64,000 nt of DNA from Desulfobacteraceae bacterium (GCA_013003715.1 JABDIN010000024.1:1-64000), one strand, 5' to 3'. Shown: positions 9,384-18,440, counted from the first letter of the stretch. Notes: generated by a model from the sequence alone, not told the origin. Made by a program: numbers and translations.

Positions 9384-10505
9384 ATGATTACTAAGGCGCC
9401 GCTGCGTGTGTTGGTTGTTGATGATACGGTGGTATACCGTAAGATCGTTTCCGATGTTCTGGATGATTTACCCGGTGTAGAGGTTGTGGGGACAGCACAC
9501 AATGGTAAAGCCGCCATGTTCAAGATTAAAACCTTAAAACCGGACATTCTGACTCTTGATATCGAAATGCCTGAAATGAATGGACTTCAGGTTCTGGAAC
9601 AACTCCGGAAAACCGCACCCCATGTCGGTGCCATCATGTTGAGTACACTCACCCAGGAAGGTGGTGCCATGACAATGAAGGCCCTGGACCTGGGTGCCTT
9701 TGACTTCATACCCAAACCACAATCCGGTGGGATGGATGAAAACAAGGAACTGGTAAAAAGTTCACTGGCCCCCATACTCAGAGCATTCAGCCGTGGTCGA
9801 AACAGTCGAAATTTATATCCGGGGAAATTGTCCACAGGCGTATCCGCCCTCCAGACAGACCGAAAACGACCGACTTCACCTGTTCGACATCGTTCAAATC
9901 TCTCTGATTACAGAAATAAGGCTGCCTCCGAAATCATTGCCATCGGAATTTCCACTGGCGGTCCCAAGGCCTTAGCTGTCCTGTTGCCCAAAATACCCCA
10001 TGACATCGGTGTACCAATCCTTATAGTTCAACATATGCCGCCTTTGTTTACCCAATCACTGGCCCGGAGTCTTGACGCCAAGTGTGGTCTGAAAATCATC
10101 GAAGCTGAAAATGATATGCCGATTCAGTCGAACAACGTGTACATTGCACCTGGCGGGAAACAAATGCGTGTCGAGGCCGGGGCGGACGGCAGCACCCGTG
10201 TATTGAAAATTACGAATGACCCGCCGGAAAACAGCTGCAAACCATCGGTTGACTATTTGTTCAGATCTGTGGCCCACCATTATATCGGAAGAGCCACCGG
10301 TGTGATTATGACGGGAATGGGATCGGATGGCGCAGCCGGTCTGAAGCTGATGAAACAAAACGGTGCCGTGATAATCGCGCAGGACGAGGCCTCATGCGTT
10401 GTTTTCGGTATGCCGAAGGAACCCATCGAATCGGGTACTGTCGATATTATTGCCTCTTTGGACAGCATCTCGGACGCCATATTTAAAACGATTAATAAAA
10501 GGTGA
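9384..10505 (+). CDS. cheB: Protein-glutamate methylesterase/glutamine deamidase CheB
   Basis: A 373-residue enzyme that removes methyl esters from chemoreceptors. The receiver domain covers residues 1-125, with VVDDTVVYR and phospho-acceptor Asp in LTLDIEMPEM. After a basic linker of about 50 residues the esterase domain carries the catalytic triad: Ser in GISTGGPKA, His in VQHMPPLF and Asp in GMGSDGAAG. The ATG at 9384 is preceded by a weak AGGA twelve bases away. It lies between cheW and cheR, its reaction partner. Full length, no anomalies. Confidence 0.94.
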   Translation: MITKAPLRVLVVDDTVVYRKIVSDVLDDLPGVEVVGTAHNGKAAMFKIKTLKPDILTLDIEMPEMNGLQVLEQLRKTAPHVGAIMLSTLTQEGGAMTMKALDLGAFDFIPKPQSGGMDENKELVKSSLAPILRAFSRGRNSRNLYPGKLSTGVSALQTDRKRPTSPVRHRSNLSDYRNKAASEIIAIGISTGGPKALAVLLPKIPHDIGVPILIVQHMPPLFTQSLARSLDAKCGLKIIEAENDMPIQSNNVYIAPGGKQMRVEAGADGSTRVLKITNDPPENSCKPSVDYLFRSVAHHYIGRATGVIMTGMGSDGAAGLKLMKQNGAVIIAQDEASCVVFGMPKEPIESGTVDIIASLDSISDAIFKTINKR

Positions 10506-10584
10506 CCGGGTAGGTATAGATGTCAACACATACATTGAATTTTCATGGTGAGGAAAATGCTGTAAAAAATTGTGAGATTATTTC

Positions 10585-11418
10585 ATGTTAAAAATTAAAC
10601 CGGACGAGATTACCCTTTTCTCGAATTATATACATAAGCTGACAGGCATATCCATTGATCAATCAAAGGCTTACCTGTTGGAAACGCGGTTCGGACGGCT
10701 CCTTCAGGAAACCGACAGCACGACCTATGCGGATTTATACCACAAAGCCAGAATGGAACCCGGAAAGCACTTGGAAAAGAAGATAATCGATGCCATCACC
10801 ACAAACGAAACGCTTTTTTTTAGAGATACCGGTCCCTTTGATTTATTACGGCATAAAATTATACCCGAGCTCATTGATTCCAGAATTGCCAAAGCCAACG
10901 GCACCCGCCCCTCCTTGAAAATCTGGAGTGCCGCCTGCTCAACAGGCCAGGAAGTTTACAGTATTGCCATTGTTCTTAAAGAATTACTGGCTAAAGGAAA
11001 TTACAATATCAAACTGCTGGGAACGGATATATCCGATGCGGCAGTAACCCAAGCCAGCTATGGAGACTACAATAAATTTGAAATCGAGCGGGGCCTTCCG
11101 AAAGATAAGCTGATAAAATATTTCTCCTCGTCAGGCAGCCGTTGGAAAGTCAGTGATGAACTCCGATCGATGGCCACATTCCGAAAAATCAACCTTTTGA
11201 CGCCGTTTACCAATTTAGGCAAATGGGATATTGTATTCTGCCGGAATGTAGCCATCTATTTTACGCTTGAAGACCGACAAAAATTGTTTTCTCAAATCGC
11301 CCAAGTCCTGGAACCAGACGGGTATCTGATTATCGGTTCCACGGAATCCTTAACCGGTGTCTGTCCATCATTCGTTCCCAAACGACATTTGCGAACCATA
11401 TTTTACACAAAGAGGTAA
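10585..11418 (+). CDS. cheR: Chemoreceptor glutamate methyltransferase CheR
   Basis: A 277-residue SAM-dependent methyltransferase that esterifies receptor glutamates, opposing CheB. The N-terminal helical domain is followed by the TTNETLFFRD motif and the SAM site IWSAACSTGQEVYS. Further conserved blocks are LLGTDISDAA, DIVFCRNV and the C-terminal LIIGSTESL. It ends six bases before the next response regulator. There is no C-terminal TPR or receptor-tethering extension. The Shine-Dalgarno site is poor, suggesting translation at a level below its neighbours. Confidence 0.94.
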   Translation: MLKIKPDEITLFSNYIHKLTGISIDQSKAYLLETRFGRLLQETDSTTYADLYHKARMEPGKHLEKKIIDAITTNETLFFRDTGPFDLLRHKIIPELIDSRIAKANGTRPSLKIWSAACSTGQEVYSIAIVLKELLAKGNYNIKLLGTDISDAAVTQASYGDYNKFEIERGLPKDKLIKYFSSSGSRWKVSDELRSMATFRKINLLTPFTNLGKWDIVFCRNVAIYFTLEDRQKLFSQIAQVLEPDGYLIIGSTESLTGVCPSFVPKRHLRTIFYTKR

Positions 11419-11424
11419 ATTCCC

Positions 11425-11991
11425 ATGAGCCGACTCAATATTCTAGTTGTGGATGACGACCCCGTAACCGTCATACTTATTCAGAAAAAACTGGTGAAAG
11501 AAGATTATGCCGTGGATACCGCCGAGGATGGCCAGCAGGCAGTGGATAAATTGACGAAACGATACTATGACGTCATTCTCACTGATTTGATGATGCCGGG
11601 TGATATCGATGGAATTGGCGTTCTGGAGGCAGCAAAAGAATGGAATATTAAAACTGAAGTCATACTGATTACCGCCTTTGCGTCCATCGAAAACGCCATA
11701 GAAGCCATGAAAAAAGGCGCGGTGGATTATCTGCAAAAGCCGATTAATTTTGACGAACTGTTGCTACGCCTTGAAAAAATCAAGAATATGAAAATGTTGA
11801 TGAAAAACGCCACTGACCTGCGAGAGGCTATGGACGTAACCGAACAAAGTTCCGCCGGAACCATACAGGTGCTAGAACTTGAGGTAGGCAAACTGCAAAC
11901 CCTCATTTCAGACATAAACGAACTGTTATTGAATGATAACCTTGATGCACAAAGCCGAATTGAGCGGGTTATCGAGAAAATCGATACATAG
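11425..11991 (+). CDS. Response regulator: REC domain with C-terminal coiled coil
   Basis: A 188-residue protein at the end of the che operon. Residues 1-125 form a receiver with Asp10-Asp12, phospho-acceptor Asp54 in ILTDLMMPGD, a Thr in LITAFAS and Lys in LQKPINF. Residues 125-188 have no DNA-binding or enzymatic motif but show heptad-like spacing (VLELEVGKLQTLISDINELL), so they probably form a coiled coil. AGAGG precedes the ATG and only six bases separate it from cheR. The receiver resembles those of NtrC-type regulators, but no AAA or HTH domain follows. It may act by dimerisation or by contacting a partner protein; the function is not known. Confidence 0.8.
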   Translation: MSRLNILVVDDDPVTVILIQKKLVKEDYAVDTAEDGQQAVDKLTKRYYDVILTDLMMPGDIDGIGVLEAAKEWNIKTEVILITAFASIENAIEAMKKGAVDYLQKPINFDELLLRLEKIKNMKMLMKNATDLREAMDVTEQSSAGTIQVLELEVGKLQTLISDINELLLNDNLDAQSRIERVIEKIDT

Positions 11992-12105
11992 TCGTCTTTC
12001 ATTCCGTCCAGGTCCCTTATCACTTGGGAAATAATTATATTTCAAATATAAGTGCCCGCCCCCTGCCTGATAGACAGTTCTGAATTATCCCTGATTTTTC
12101 CGGGG

Positions 12106-12119
12106 TCACCAATTGGTGA
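12106..12119. promoter_or_regulatory. 14-bp perfect palindrome upstream of the MscS gene
   Basis: TCACCAATTGGTGA is perfectly symmetric and lies 108 bases before the start codon of the channel gene, in a 236-base gap with no ORF. The form is that of an operator for a dimeric repressor. No regulator can be assigned. Confidence 0.3.
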
Positions 12120-12227
12120 ATTTGTCACTTGAGTTTGATCAAAAAAATGGTACCATATGCATCATTTTCGAAAAAATGAACGGGATGCACCGGCTATTGT
12201 TTCTTCTCTTCCCTCAAGAGGTTGATT

Positions 12228-13355
12228 ATGAATGAAATCATAATGTTCATGGAAAAAATGTTAACGCATTTCAGTACGGACTCCGAATTGCTTAAAATTT
12301 TATATAAAGCAACGGCGACGATCCTGCTGTTCTTCATCGTCTGGTTGATCATAAAAAAAATTCTGACGACCCTCGAAAAACGTGTTACGCGCTATGAATG
12401 GCTGAAATTCAGTGCGGATATTTTTATTATTCTGCGCAAGGCCCTTTTTCTGGCCATGTTGCTGATATTCGGTACTTACCTCGTCAGATTATTGGGCATC
12501 ACACTTCTGGAATCCCCCTTCCACGCCGTTGTTATAATCCTCATCGCCTCTCCGGTGAGCCGGTTCCTGCATGTCGTGTTAAAACTGTTAAGAGAAAACC
12601 TTGCCGCCAAAACCGAAACGAATGTCGATGACATTATTTTCGATCTGTTGAACAGATTCTCCGGTGTCATTGTTTACGCTGTGGCGGCTGTGGCGGCGCT
12701 GGATGTCATGGGCATCAACATCATGCCGTTCATTGCCGGTGCCGGTGTATTGGGTGTGGCCATCGGTTTCGCCGCCAAGGACACCTTGTCCAATTTAATT
12801 GCCGGCGTATTGCTGATAATGGACCGGCCTTTTGAAGTCGGCGACAGAATAGAAGTGTGGAACGCGCCTGCGGGCAGTGCAACATGGGGCGATGTGATGG
12901 ATATCGGAATCCGCGCCACAAAAATTAAAACCACCGATAATATTATCATTGTCATTCCCAACAACGAAATCATGACGCGGGATATCATCAACTATACCTC
13001 CAATACCAACGCCATCAGGGTCAGGATAAACATCGGTGTGGCATATGATACGGATCTGGAGAAGGCAAAACAGACGATTTTGGAAGTCGCCCAATGCATG
13101 GATTGGATCAAGACAGATCCGGCCCCGGTGGTGGTTGTCAAAAGCTTTGGTGAATCTTCGGTGGACCTGCAACTTCGCGTCTGGATCGAAAACGCCCGAA
13201 AAAGAATCCACACCATCTCTTATGTCACGGATAACGTGAAATCAGCCTTTGATAAAGCGGGTATTGAAATTCCGTTCCCAAAGCGTGATATAACGATCAT
13301 CACCAAGAGTCCGTCGGATCAGGAAAATCAGGAAAAAGAGAATACCGCAAAATAA
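12228..13355 (+). CDS. Small-conductance mechanosensitive channel, MscS family
   Basis: A 375-residue inner-membrane protein. Several N-terminal hydrophobic segments precede the MscS pore region: AGAGVLGVAIGFAAKDT is the glycine/alanine-rich pore helix, followed by IAGVLLIMDRPFEVGDRIEV, the start of the beta domain. The C-terminal cytosolic vestibule follows to about residue 350, then a charged tail. It opens on membrane tension to release solutes after osmotic downshift. A TTG at 12222 is in frame, but the ATG at 12228 with AGAGG six bases upstream is better. It is monocistronic, with a strong terminator right after the stop. Confidence 0.9.
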   Translation: MNEIIMFMEKMLTHFSTDSELLKILYKATATILLFFIVWLIIKKILTTLEKRVTRYEWLKFSADIFIILRKALFLAMLLIFGTYLVRLLGITLLESPFHAVVIILIASPVSRFLHVVLKLLRENLAAKTETNVDDIIFDLLNRFSGVIVYAVAAVAALDVMGINIMPFIAGAGVLGVAIGFAAKDTLSNLIAGVLLIMDRPFEVGDRIEVWNAPAGSATWGDVMDIGIRATKIKTTDNIIIVIPNNEIMTRDIINYTSNTNAIRVRINIGVAYDTDLEKAKQTILEVAQCMDWIKTDPAPVVVVKSFGESSVDLQLRVWIENARKRIHTISYVTDNVKSAFDKAGIEIPFPKRDITIITKSPSDQENQEKENTAK

Positions 13356-13363
13356 GCCTATCT

Positions 13364-13404
13364 AAAAAAACTCCTGCTGTGTGATGACCGGCAGGAGTTT
13401 TTTA
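13364..13404. terminator. Bidirectional intrinsic terminator
   Basis: CTCCTGC (13371-13377) pairs with GCAGGAG (13391-13397). The stem is flanked by A7 on the left and T7 on the right, so it can end transcripts from the MscS gene on plus and the lipoprotein gene on minus. Confidence 0.9.
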
Positions 13405-13438
13405 ATAACAAGGTGGACGACTTTATTACGTCAACGGA

Positions 13439-14239
13439 TTAGTGACGCATGTACTCCTGAGGCGTATTCTCAGCAATGTACTTGACCGCATTGTAAAGGC
13501 AGGTGCGAATGGCTTTTTCCATTGGCGTTTTGGCATATGAGCCAAGTCCACCGGCCATTCCGCCGGAGCCACCGAACGCGCCCAGAAAACCACCGAGGCT
13601 GACATCTTTGGCAACGCCTTCCACGCGAGTGGCCGACAATACTTCGGAAGTGGCCGTATCCACGATACGAATATCCATGGCCATCGATGATTTCTTATAT
13701 GCGCCTCTTGCCGCACCGAACAATGCCGTTGCTTTTCCCAGCACACCGCCGCCAATACCACCGCCGCCGCCGGAGGTTCCCGGCTCCCAACCGGTGATGG
13801 CCCCCATAACCAATAAGTCTGCGCCCTTGATGGCACCTTTTTTAACACCGGTTGTATCCGTGTACCCCTGGTTGGTGAGACTCATCTCCTGTTGCAGAGA
13901 AGCGAGGTTCTGACGTTCAAGCACGCGGTAACGCTTGCTTTGCACCATAGCTGTCGTCAACATGTCTCTCAGTCCGGTGGTGTATCCGGTACTCTCGGTT
14001 TGGCTGACGGAGATGGTTTGGCCACCGACGCTCATGGTGGTTTTTCTGCCGCTGTCTCCGACTTTCCACTCGAAATCGGCAACGGCCACTTTGGCACGTG
14101 GACCGCTGTATGGCGGAAGTCCCATCTCCGCACCGGTATCGGTCGTGGCTGACGGTTTGACCGCACCTTCTAGACAACCGAAAAGCATAAACATCATCAA
14201 TAGTGCACAGACCCCTATCAAACCATATTTCTTGTGCAT
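13439..14239 (-). CDS. CsgG/LpoB-like lipoprotein
   Basis: A 266-residue predicted lipoprotein. The signal peptide ends in the lipobox LFGC with Cys22. The mature part contains the CsgG-type pattern: KVAVADFEW, a domain with LRDMLTTAMVQSKRYRVLERQ, then ADLLVMGAITG and a strand MAMDIRIVDTATSEVL. Two glycine-rich segments (GGGGGIGGGVLG and the stretch near GGFLGAFGGSGG) are inserted in loops. CsgG forms an outer-membrane curli export pore, but most stand-alone relatives have unknown roles and no csg genes are nearby. AAAGGAGG precedes the ATG. I would call it a CsgG-fold envelope lipoprotein and nothing more specific. Confidence 0.75.
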   Translation of the reverse strand: MHKKYGLIGVCALLMMFMLFGCLEGAVKPSATTDTGAEMGLPPYSGPRAKVAVADFEWKVGDSGRKTTMSVGGQTISVSQTESTGYTTGLRDMLTTAMVQSKRYRVLERQNLASLQQEMSLTNQGYTDTTGVKKGAIKGADLLVMGAITGWEPGTSGGGGGIGGGVLGKATALFGAARGAYKKSSMAMDIRIVDTATSEVLSATRVEGVAKDVSLGGFLGAFGGSGGMAGGLGSYAKTPMEKAIRTCLYNAVKYIAENTPQEYMRH

Positions 14240-14290
14240 TCAGACCTCCTTTGGTTAAGGCATAATGCGATGCCCACGTTTAAGTATTCA

Positions 14291-14438
14291 TTAGAAGCTA
14301 TCTCAAAAAAGTCTTTTGGCCCAATATCGGCGTTGGAGCCTCCTTTCAACTCCTCGAAATACTATCGTATTCCTGCGGGTTGAAAGTCAGTTCCGCCTTG
14401 ATCTTGAACCAAAATCTTTTTTTTGAGATGGCTTCTAA
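14291..14438. repeat. 148-bp imperfect palindromic element (MITE-like)
   Basis: The ends TTAGAAGCTATCTCAAAAAA (14291-14310) and the complement of 14417-14438 match with one mismatch. The interior also folds on itself: TTTTGG, CTTTCAAC and GGAATAC-like blocks recur in inverted order around 14363. The whole element can form one long hairpin. No ORF is inside. It lies between the lipoprotein gene promoter region and the murI 3' end. Confidence 0.7.
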
Positions 14439-14493
14439 TAATAATTGATTGGCATAAACCGCCTAAAGTGTCAATAATCAAGGGCAATTCCAG

Positions 14494-15279
14494 TCATATT
14501 TTTACATGCCGGAGTTCCACATACCGGTTGATCATGAATTGAGCAATGCGGTTAAGCTGCGGTGTGAGGCCGGATACATAATACTGATGTGTACCTGTTT
14601 TCAACATTTGTGTATCCAGTTCCGGGTGCGAGCGGAGAAAAAATTTTATGTTTTCCGTTACCGCCGCCGGCGTGTCTACAATCCGGACACGTCTACCGAT
14701 CTTCCGCTGTATCAATTCCTTTAGTACGGGATAATGGCTGCAACCAAGTATCAGTGTATCTATTTGCCGGACCTTCAATGGGTGCAAATATTTTTTGACG
14801 ATCATGGCCGTTTCCGGTCGCTTGAACCAGCCCTCCTCCACCAGCGGTACAATGAGCGGGCAGGCCGCTGCGGTTGTTACGGCTGTTGGCAGACGGGTTT
14901 TTATTCTGGATTCATAAATCCCGCTGCTCACTGTGCTGCGTGTACCGATGATGCCGATTCTGACACCCGGCGACGCACTGATTGCCGATTCCACTGTTGG
15001 ATTTATTACCTCAAAGACAGGCAGGCCAAATGTTTTATGCAGTATTTCTGAAGCTATGCTGGATGCGGTGTTGCTGGCGATGACCATCAGCCTGGCGCCG
15101 TTATTCACTAAAAACCGGGCACTGTTCACCGTATGTTCAATTATGGTTTCGGGATTTTTGATGCCATAGGGGGTTCGCGCGGTATCACCGAAAAAGGTGA
15201 TATCATAGTCGGGAAATGCCGCCATGATGGACTTGACGACAGTTAAACCGCCGATCCCTGAATCGAATACACCGATCAT
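14494..15279 (-). CDS. murI: Glutamate racemase homologue with Ser at the first catalytic Cys
   Basis: A 261-residue aspartate/glutamate racemase family protein that would make D-glutamate for peptidoglycan. The N-terminal FDSGIGGL and FGDTARTPYG motifs and the second catalytic motif LGCSHYP are intact. The first catalytic motif, normally CNTA, reads ASNTASS: an AGC codon replaces the expected TGC. In characterised two-cysteine racemases loss of either thiol destroys normal racemisation. The start overlaps the stop of the upstream YkgJ-type gene (ATGA). Either the enzyme has altered activity, another racemase exists in the genome, or a base error is present. Confidence 0.88.
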   Translation of the reverse strand: MIGVFDSGIGGLTVVKSIMAAFPDYDITFFGDTARTPYGIKNPETIIEHTVNSARFLVNNGARLMVIASNTASSIASEILHKTFGLPVFEVINPTVESAISASPGVRIGIIGTRSTVSSGIYESRIKTRLPTAVTTAAACPLIVPLVEEGWFKRPETAMIVKKYLHPLKVRQIDTLILGCSHYPVLKELIQRKIGRRVRIVDTPAAVTENIKFFLRSHPELDTQMLKTGTHQYYVSGLTPQLNRIAQFMINRYVELRHVKI

Positions 15280-15683
15280 GTAGTCGCCAATGCCTTTTTA
15301 ACGCACCGTCTGATGGTTTCCGCGGAAGCGCCCAAACGCATTCCCGGACACGAATCAGCCATAATTTCCCAGTTGTCAATATCGACCAGGATGCTAGGGA
15401 TAAACGGCCATTGGCGGCACATGTTCGGTTTTACCGAATGGATCCGGCACCCGTTATTCTCTGAAAACACACAATACCCGTCAGCCCCCTGAGCCAGTAC
15501 CGGCTGACGTCCTGAAAATACGCAAAAGTCCTCAATGAATCTTTCAGGGGGTATGCCAAGATAGGCCGAAATATTTTCAATTTCATCGGCATTCACGGAA
15601 GTACCGCCATACCCCTTGCAACACTCTCCGCACATGCGGCATCGAAACAGCCGATGGGATGCAATAGTCTCATTCGACGGCAT
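15276..15683 (-). CDS. YkgJ-family cysteine-cluster protein
   Basis: A 135-residue soluble protein of the zinc/iron-chelating YkgJ family. The N-terminal cluster CRMCGECCKGYGG is followed by further cysteines in FCVFSG, GYCVFSENNGC, MCRQWPF and DSCPGM. These are the family's expected metal ligands, possibly holding an Fe-S cluster or zinc. Its biochemical role is not established. The ATG overlaps the 3' end of recR by 14 bases and its stop overlaps murI by four, so it is inside a tightly coupled operon of DNA repair and cell wall genes. Confidence 0.85.
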   Translation of the reverse strand: MPSNETIASHRLFRCRMCGECCKGYGGTSVNADEIENISAYLGIPPERFIEDFCVFSGRQPVLAQGADGYCVFSENNGCRIHSVKPNMCRQWPFIPSILVDIDNWEIMADSCPGMRLGASAETIRRCVKKALATT

Positions 15684-16272
15684 GTCGCTTCTCCATCGCT
15701 TTTTTCAATGTCACCTGATCGACATACTTCAAATCGCCGCCCACCGGAACACCGGAAGCGATGCGGCTCACCGTGACCGGGTAACCTCTTAACACCTGGG
15801 CAAGGTATGCGGAAGTGGATTCTCCTTCGACATGGGTACCCGTGGCGAGGATTACCTCTTTGACTTCTCCCCGTTCCACTCGTTTCATAAGTTCTCCGAT
15901 TCGAATATGTTCCGGTCCCACTCCGTCCATTGGTGCCAGTACACCACCCAGAATAAAATACAAGCCATTGTATCCACCGGATTTTTCAATTGAAGTCATA
16001 TCCGCCGGCTGTTCGACAACACAAAGCAAGGCTGTGTTTCGTGACACAACGCCGCAGATGGTGCAAAGCTCATGGTCGCTGTATCCGAAACATTTCCGGC
16101 ACAACCGGACCGATTCCTTCATATGGGTGATACTCAAGGCGAGTTGTTGGGCCTGGGCGGACGGATTGTTGAGTATATGCAGGGCCAGACGCTCGGCTGT
16201 TTTTTCACCGATCCCCGGCAAACGCCCCAGGTTTCGGATCAAATTGATAATCGATTTTGGATGATGTAACAT
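15670..16272 (-). CDS. recR: Recombination mediator RecR
   Basis: A 200-residue protein acting with RecF/RecO to load RecA at gaps. The helix-hairpin-helix RLPGIGEKTAERLALH comes first, then the four-Cys zinc finger CRKCFGYSDHELCTIC, and the Toprim domain with CVVEQPADMTSIE, MDGVGPEHIRI and VILATGTHVEGEST. The length is standard. It is located downstream of dnaX-ybaB, the conserved arrangement in many bacteria. A 149-base gap separates it from ybaB and holds no gene. Confidence 0.96.
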   Translation of the reverse strand: MLHHPKSIINLIRNLGRLPGIGEKTAERLALHILNNPSAQAQQLALSITHMKESVRLCRKCFGYSDHELCTICGVVSRNTALLCVVEQPADMTSIEKSGGYNGLYFILGGVLAPMDGVGPEHIRIGELMKRVERGEVKEVILATGTHVEGESTSAYLAQVLRGYPVTVSRIASGVPVGGDLKYVDQVTLKKAMEKRHAVE

Positions 16273-16421
16273 TAACTTTCTCCGTGAAACGCCGTTCCAC
16301 TCGTCTCCGATTTCCGTGCTTGAGGCACCTCGCTTGAATCTTAAAAAATTGATTCAATCCCTCGAATTGATACCGCCCGGGGCCCGGGTCAAGGACGGCA
16401 GAAGACCGGATGCAGCCGACA

Positions 16422-16733
16422 CTACATGAGTCCCGGGATCTTCATGCCGCCGGTAAGCTTTGCCATTTCACCGGATACCATTTCCTGTGATTTATTGAGC
16501 CCGTCGTTCACAGCAGCCAGGACAAGGTCCTCCAACATTTCGACATCTTCCGGATCAACGACTTCTTTTTCTATCTTGATGGATACGATTTGCTGTTTTC
16601 CATTGGCCACCACCGTTACCATGCCGCCACCGGCTGAGGCTTCTACCGTCTTCTCAGCCAGTTCTTCCTGAAGTTTCATCATTTTTGATTGAAGCTGCTG
16701 AGCCTGCTTCATCATATTACCCATTCCCTTCAT
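16422..16733 (-). CDS. YbaB/EbfC family nucleoid-associated protein
   Basis: A 103-residue DNA-binding dimer of the YbaB/EbfC family. The N-terminal helix is Met/Gln-rich ([20 protein letters not shown]), followed by the beta-sheet segment [18 protein letters not shown] and the C-terminal helix with [15 protein letters not shown]. Members coat DNA and alter gene expression. It lies 15 bases downstream of dnaX, the usual partner gene, and upstream of recR. Confidence 0.93.
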   Translation of the reverse strand: MKGMGNMMKQAQQLQSKMMKLQEELAEKTVEASAGGGMVTVVANGKQQIVSIKIEKEVVDPEDVEMLEDLVLAAVNDGLNKSQEMVSGEMAKLTGGMKIPGLM

Positions 16734-16748
16734 TGTCTTTCATTCCTC

Positions 16749-18440
16749 CTATTTTGTTTTAATATCAATGACTTTACCGTTGAAAAGCTCAATGGCGTCA
16801 GCGATCAGGGGATGATTCAACATCTCTTGTTTAATATCAGTTGCCGCTCGCACATTGCGAACGGTATGGCTTTCATCAGAAATATCCGCAGTGACAACAA
16901 CCTGAATATCGCCGGGAAAAAGCTCTTTGCAAACCTGACTGATAACAGGCTTGTTCTTTTCCATGGACTTGGCCAGGTAACTACTTGATGTCACTTCGAT
17001 TTCAAGTCGTTCCTCACTGATGGACTTGAGTCGGCACTTTCTCAAGTTGGCCCCCACGGATGCCTTACGCTCCGATACGGCATCTGTCAGCTTTTCCCAA
17101 ACGGTCTCTGTGTCCAGGCTGGACAGGGACTCCGTTTCCCGCGGCCTGGTATTCTCGGACAATGGCGTTTTCATTTCCGGTGAATTCCCGGGGGCCGGTT
17201 CGTCGTCTTTTGGGGGGTGTTCATCTTCAATCAGCGGATCGGCGGCTTCCACAATTGGATCGGCCGGTAAAGAGGTGGTGGTGACAGGGGCGTCAGCCAG
17301 TTGCTGTTTCAACGCATCCAGTTTTTGTATCAGCAGATCCATGGATAAGGCCGGTTTGGTTTGCAGCAGTTTCACAAAGACCATTTCAAAAGCAAGCTTG
17401 GGTTGTGCGGCATACCGTACCGTTGATTCCTCTTTGAACAATAAATCCATGACCTGAACCAGATAGGGTTCGGGGATTGCCTCCCCCTGCTCCCGCAACA
17501 CCCCGATATCACTTACCGGCAGATCCACAAGCTTTTCAGATCGCTTACCCAGTTTGACCACGAGGAGATGCCGGAAATGCGTGATGACCTCGGTGTAAAG
17601 CTTTCGAATATCCAATCCGCGATTGTATACACCATCGATCACATCAAGAATTGCCGGCATATCGCTGTTGAATATGGCGTCTACGAGATTAAAAACGATA
17701 CTGCGATCGATGATTCCCAATACAGTGGAGAGATGGCTGTGTGAAACCGGTCCGTCAGCGCAGGCAAAGACCTGATCCAACAGGCTCAGGGCATCCCGCA
17801 TACTGCCGTCGGCCTCCCGGGCGATCATTGCGATACTGTCCGCATCCAGCGCAACCGCTTCTTTTTCGCTGATATGCTGCAACTGCGAGACGATGGCCTC
17901 GATATCGATTCGCCGCAATTCATGCTGCTGGCACCGTGACAGAATGGTAATGGGAATCTTGTGATATTCCGTTGTGGCGAACATGAACATCACATGGGGC
18001 GGCGGCTCTTCAAGGGTCTTCAAAAGGGCATTGAATGCCGCCACACTGAGCATATGCACTTCATCGATAATATATATTTTATACCTGCCGATGCCAGGCA
18101 TATACCGGCTGTTTTCCCGCAGTTCACGAACCTGATCCACACTATTGTTCGATGCGCCGTCTATTTCGTATACGTCTGTAGCACTTCCGGTGGTGATATC
18201 AGTGCATGACCTGCATGTATTGCATGGTGTCGGTGTCGGTCCGTGCTCACAATTCATGGCCTTGGCGAGGATACGCGCAACGGTTGTTTTACCGGTTCCC
18301 CGGGGGCCGGAAAATAAAATGGCGTGAGCGACACGCCCGGAATTAATCGCGTTGGATAAAGTTTGCGTGACATGCCCCTGCCCGACGACGTCTCCAAAGG
18401 TCTGTGGTCGATATTTTCGGGCGAGAACAATATAAGACAT
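16749..18440 (-). CDS. dnaX: DNA polymerase III subunit gamma/tau
   Basis: A 563-residue clamp-loader ATPase. Walker A is GPRGTGKTTVAR, the zinc-binding cysteines occur in CEHGPTPTPCNTCRSC, Walker B is IDEVHMLS, and the SRC sensor is in ILSRCQQHE. The C-terminal 200 residues are Pro/Glu-rich then end in the tau-like domain. I looked for an A-rich slippery site giving a shorter gamma form and found none convincing. It starts the dnaX-ybaB-recR-ykgJ-murI transcript, with two tRNA-Ser genes upstream on the same strand. Confidence 0.95.
   Translation of the reverse strand: MSYIVLARKYRPQTFGDVVGQGHVTQTLSNAINSGRVAHAILFSGPRGTGKTTVARILAKAMNCEHGPTPTPCNTCRSCTDITTGSATDVYEIDGASNNSVDQVRELRENSRYMPGIGRYKIYIIDEVHMLSVAAFNALLKTLEEPPPHVMFMFATTEYHKIPITILSRCQQHELRRIDIEAIVSQLQHISEKEAVALDADSIAMIAREADGSMRDALSLLDQVFACADGPVSHSHLSTVLGIIDRSIVFNLVDAIFNSDMPAILDVIDGVYNRGLDIRKLYTEVITHFRHLLVVKLGKRSEKLVDLPVSDIGVLREQGEAIPEPYLVQVMDLLFKEESTVRYAAQPKLAFEMVFVKLLQTKPALSMDLLIQKLDALKQQLADAPVTTTSLPADPIVEAADPLIEDEHPPKDDEPAPGNSPEMKTPLSENTRPRETESLSSLDTETVWEKLTDAVSERKASVGANLRKCRLKSISEERLEIEVTSSSYLAKSMEKNKPVISQVCKELFPGDIQVVVTADISDESHTVRNVRAATDIKQEMLNHPLIADAIELFNGKVIDIKTK

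Noticed and set aside
16749-18440. Programmed frameshift in dnaX to make gamma
   Set aside because: No A-AAA-AAG-type slippery run followed by a stop in the shifted frame could be identified.
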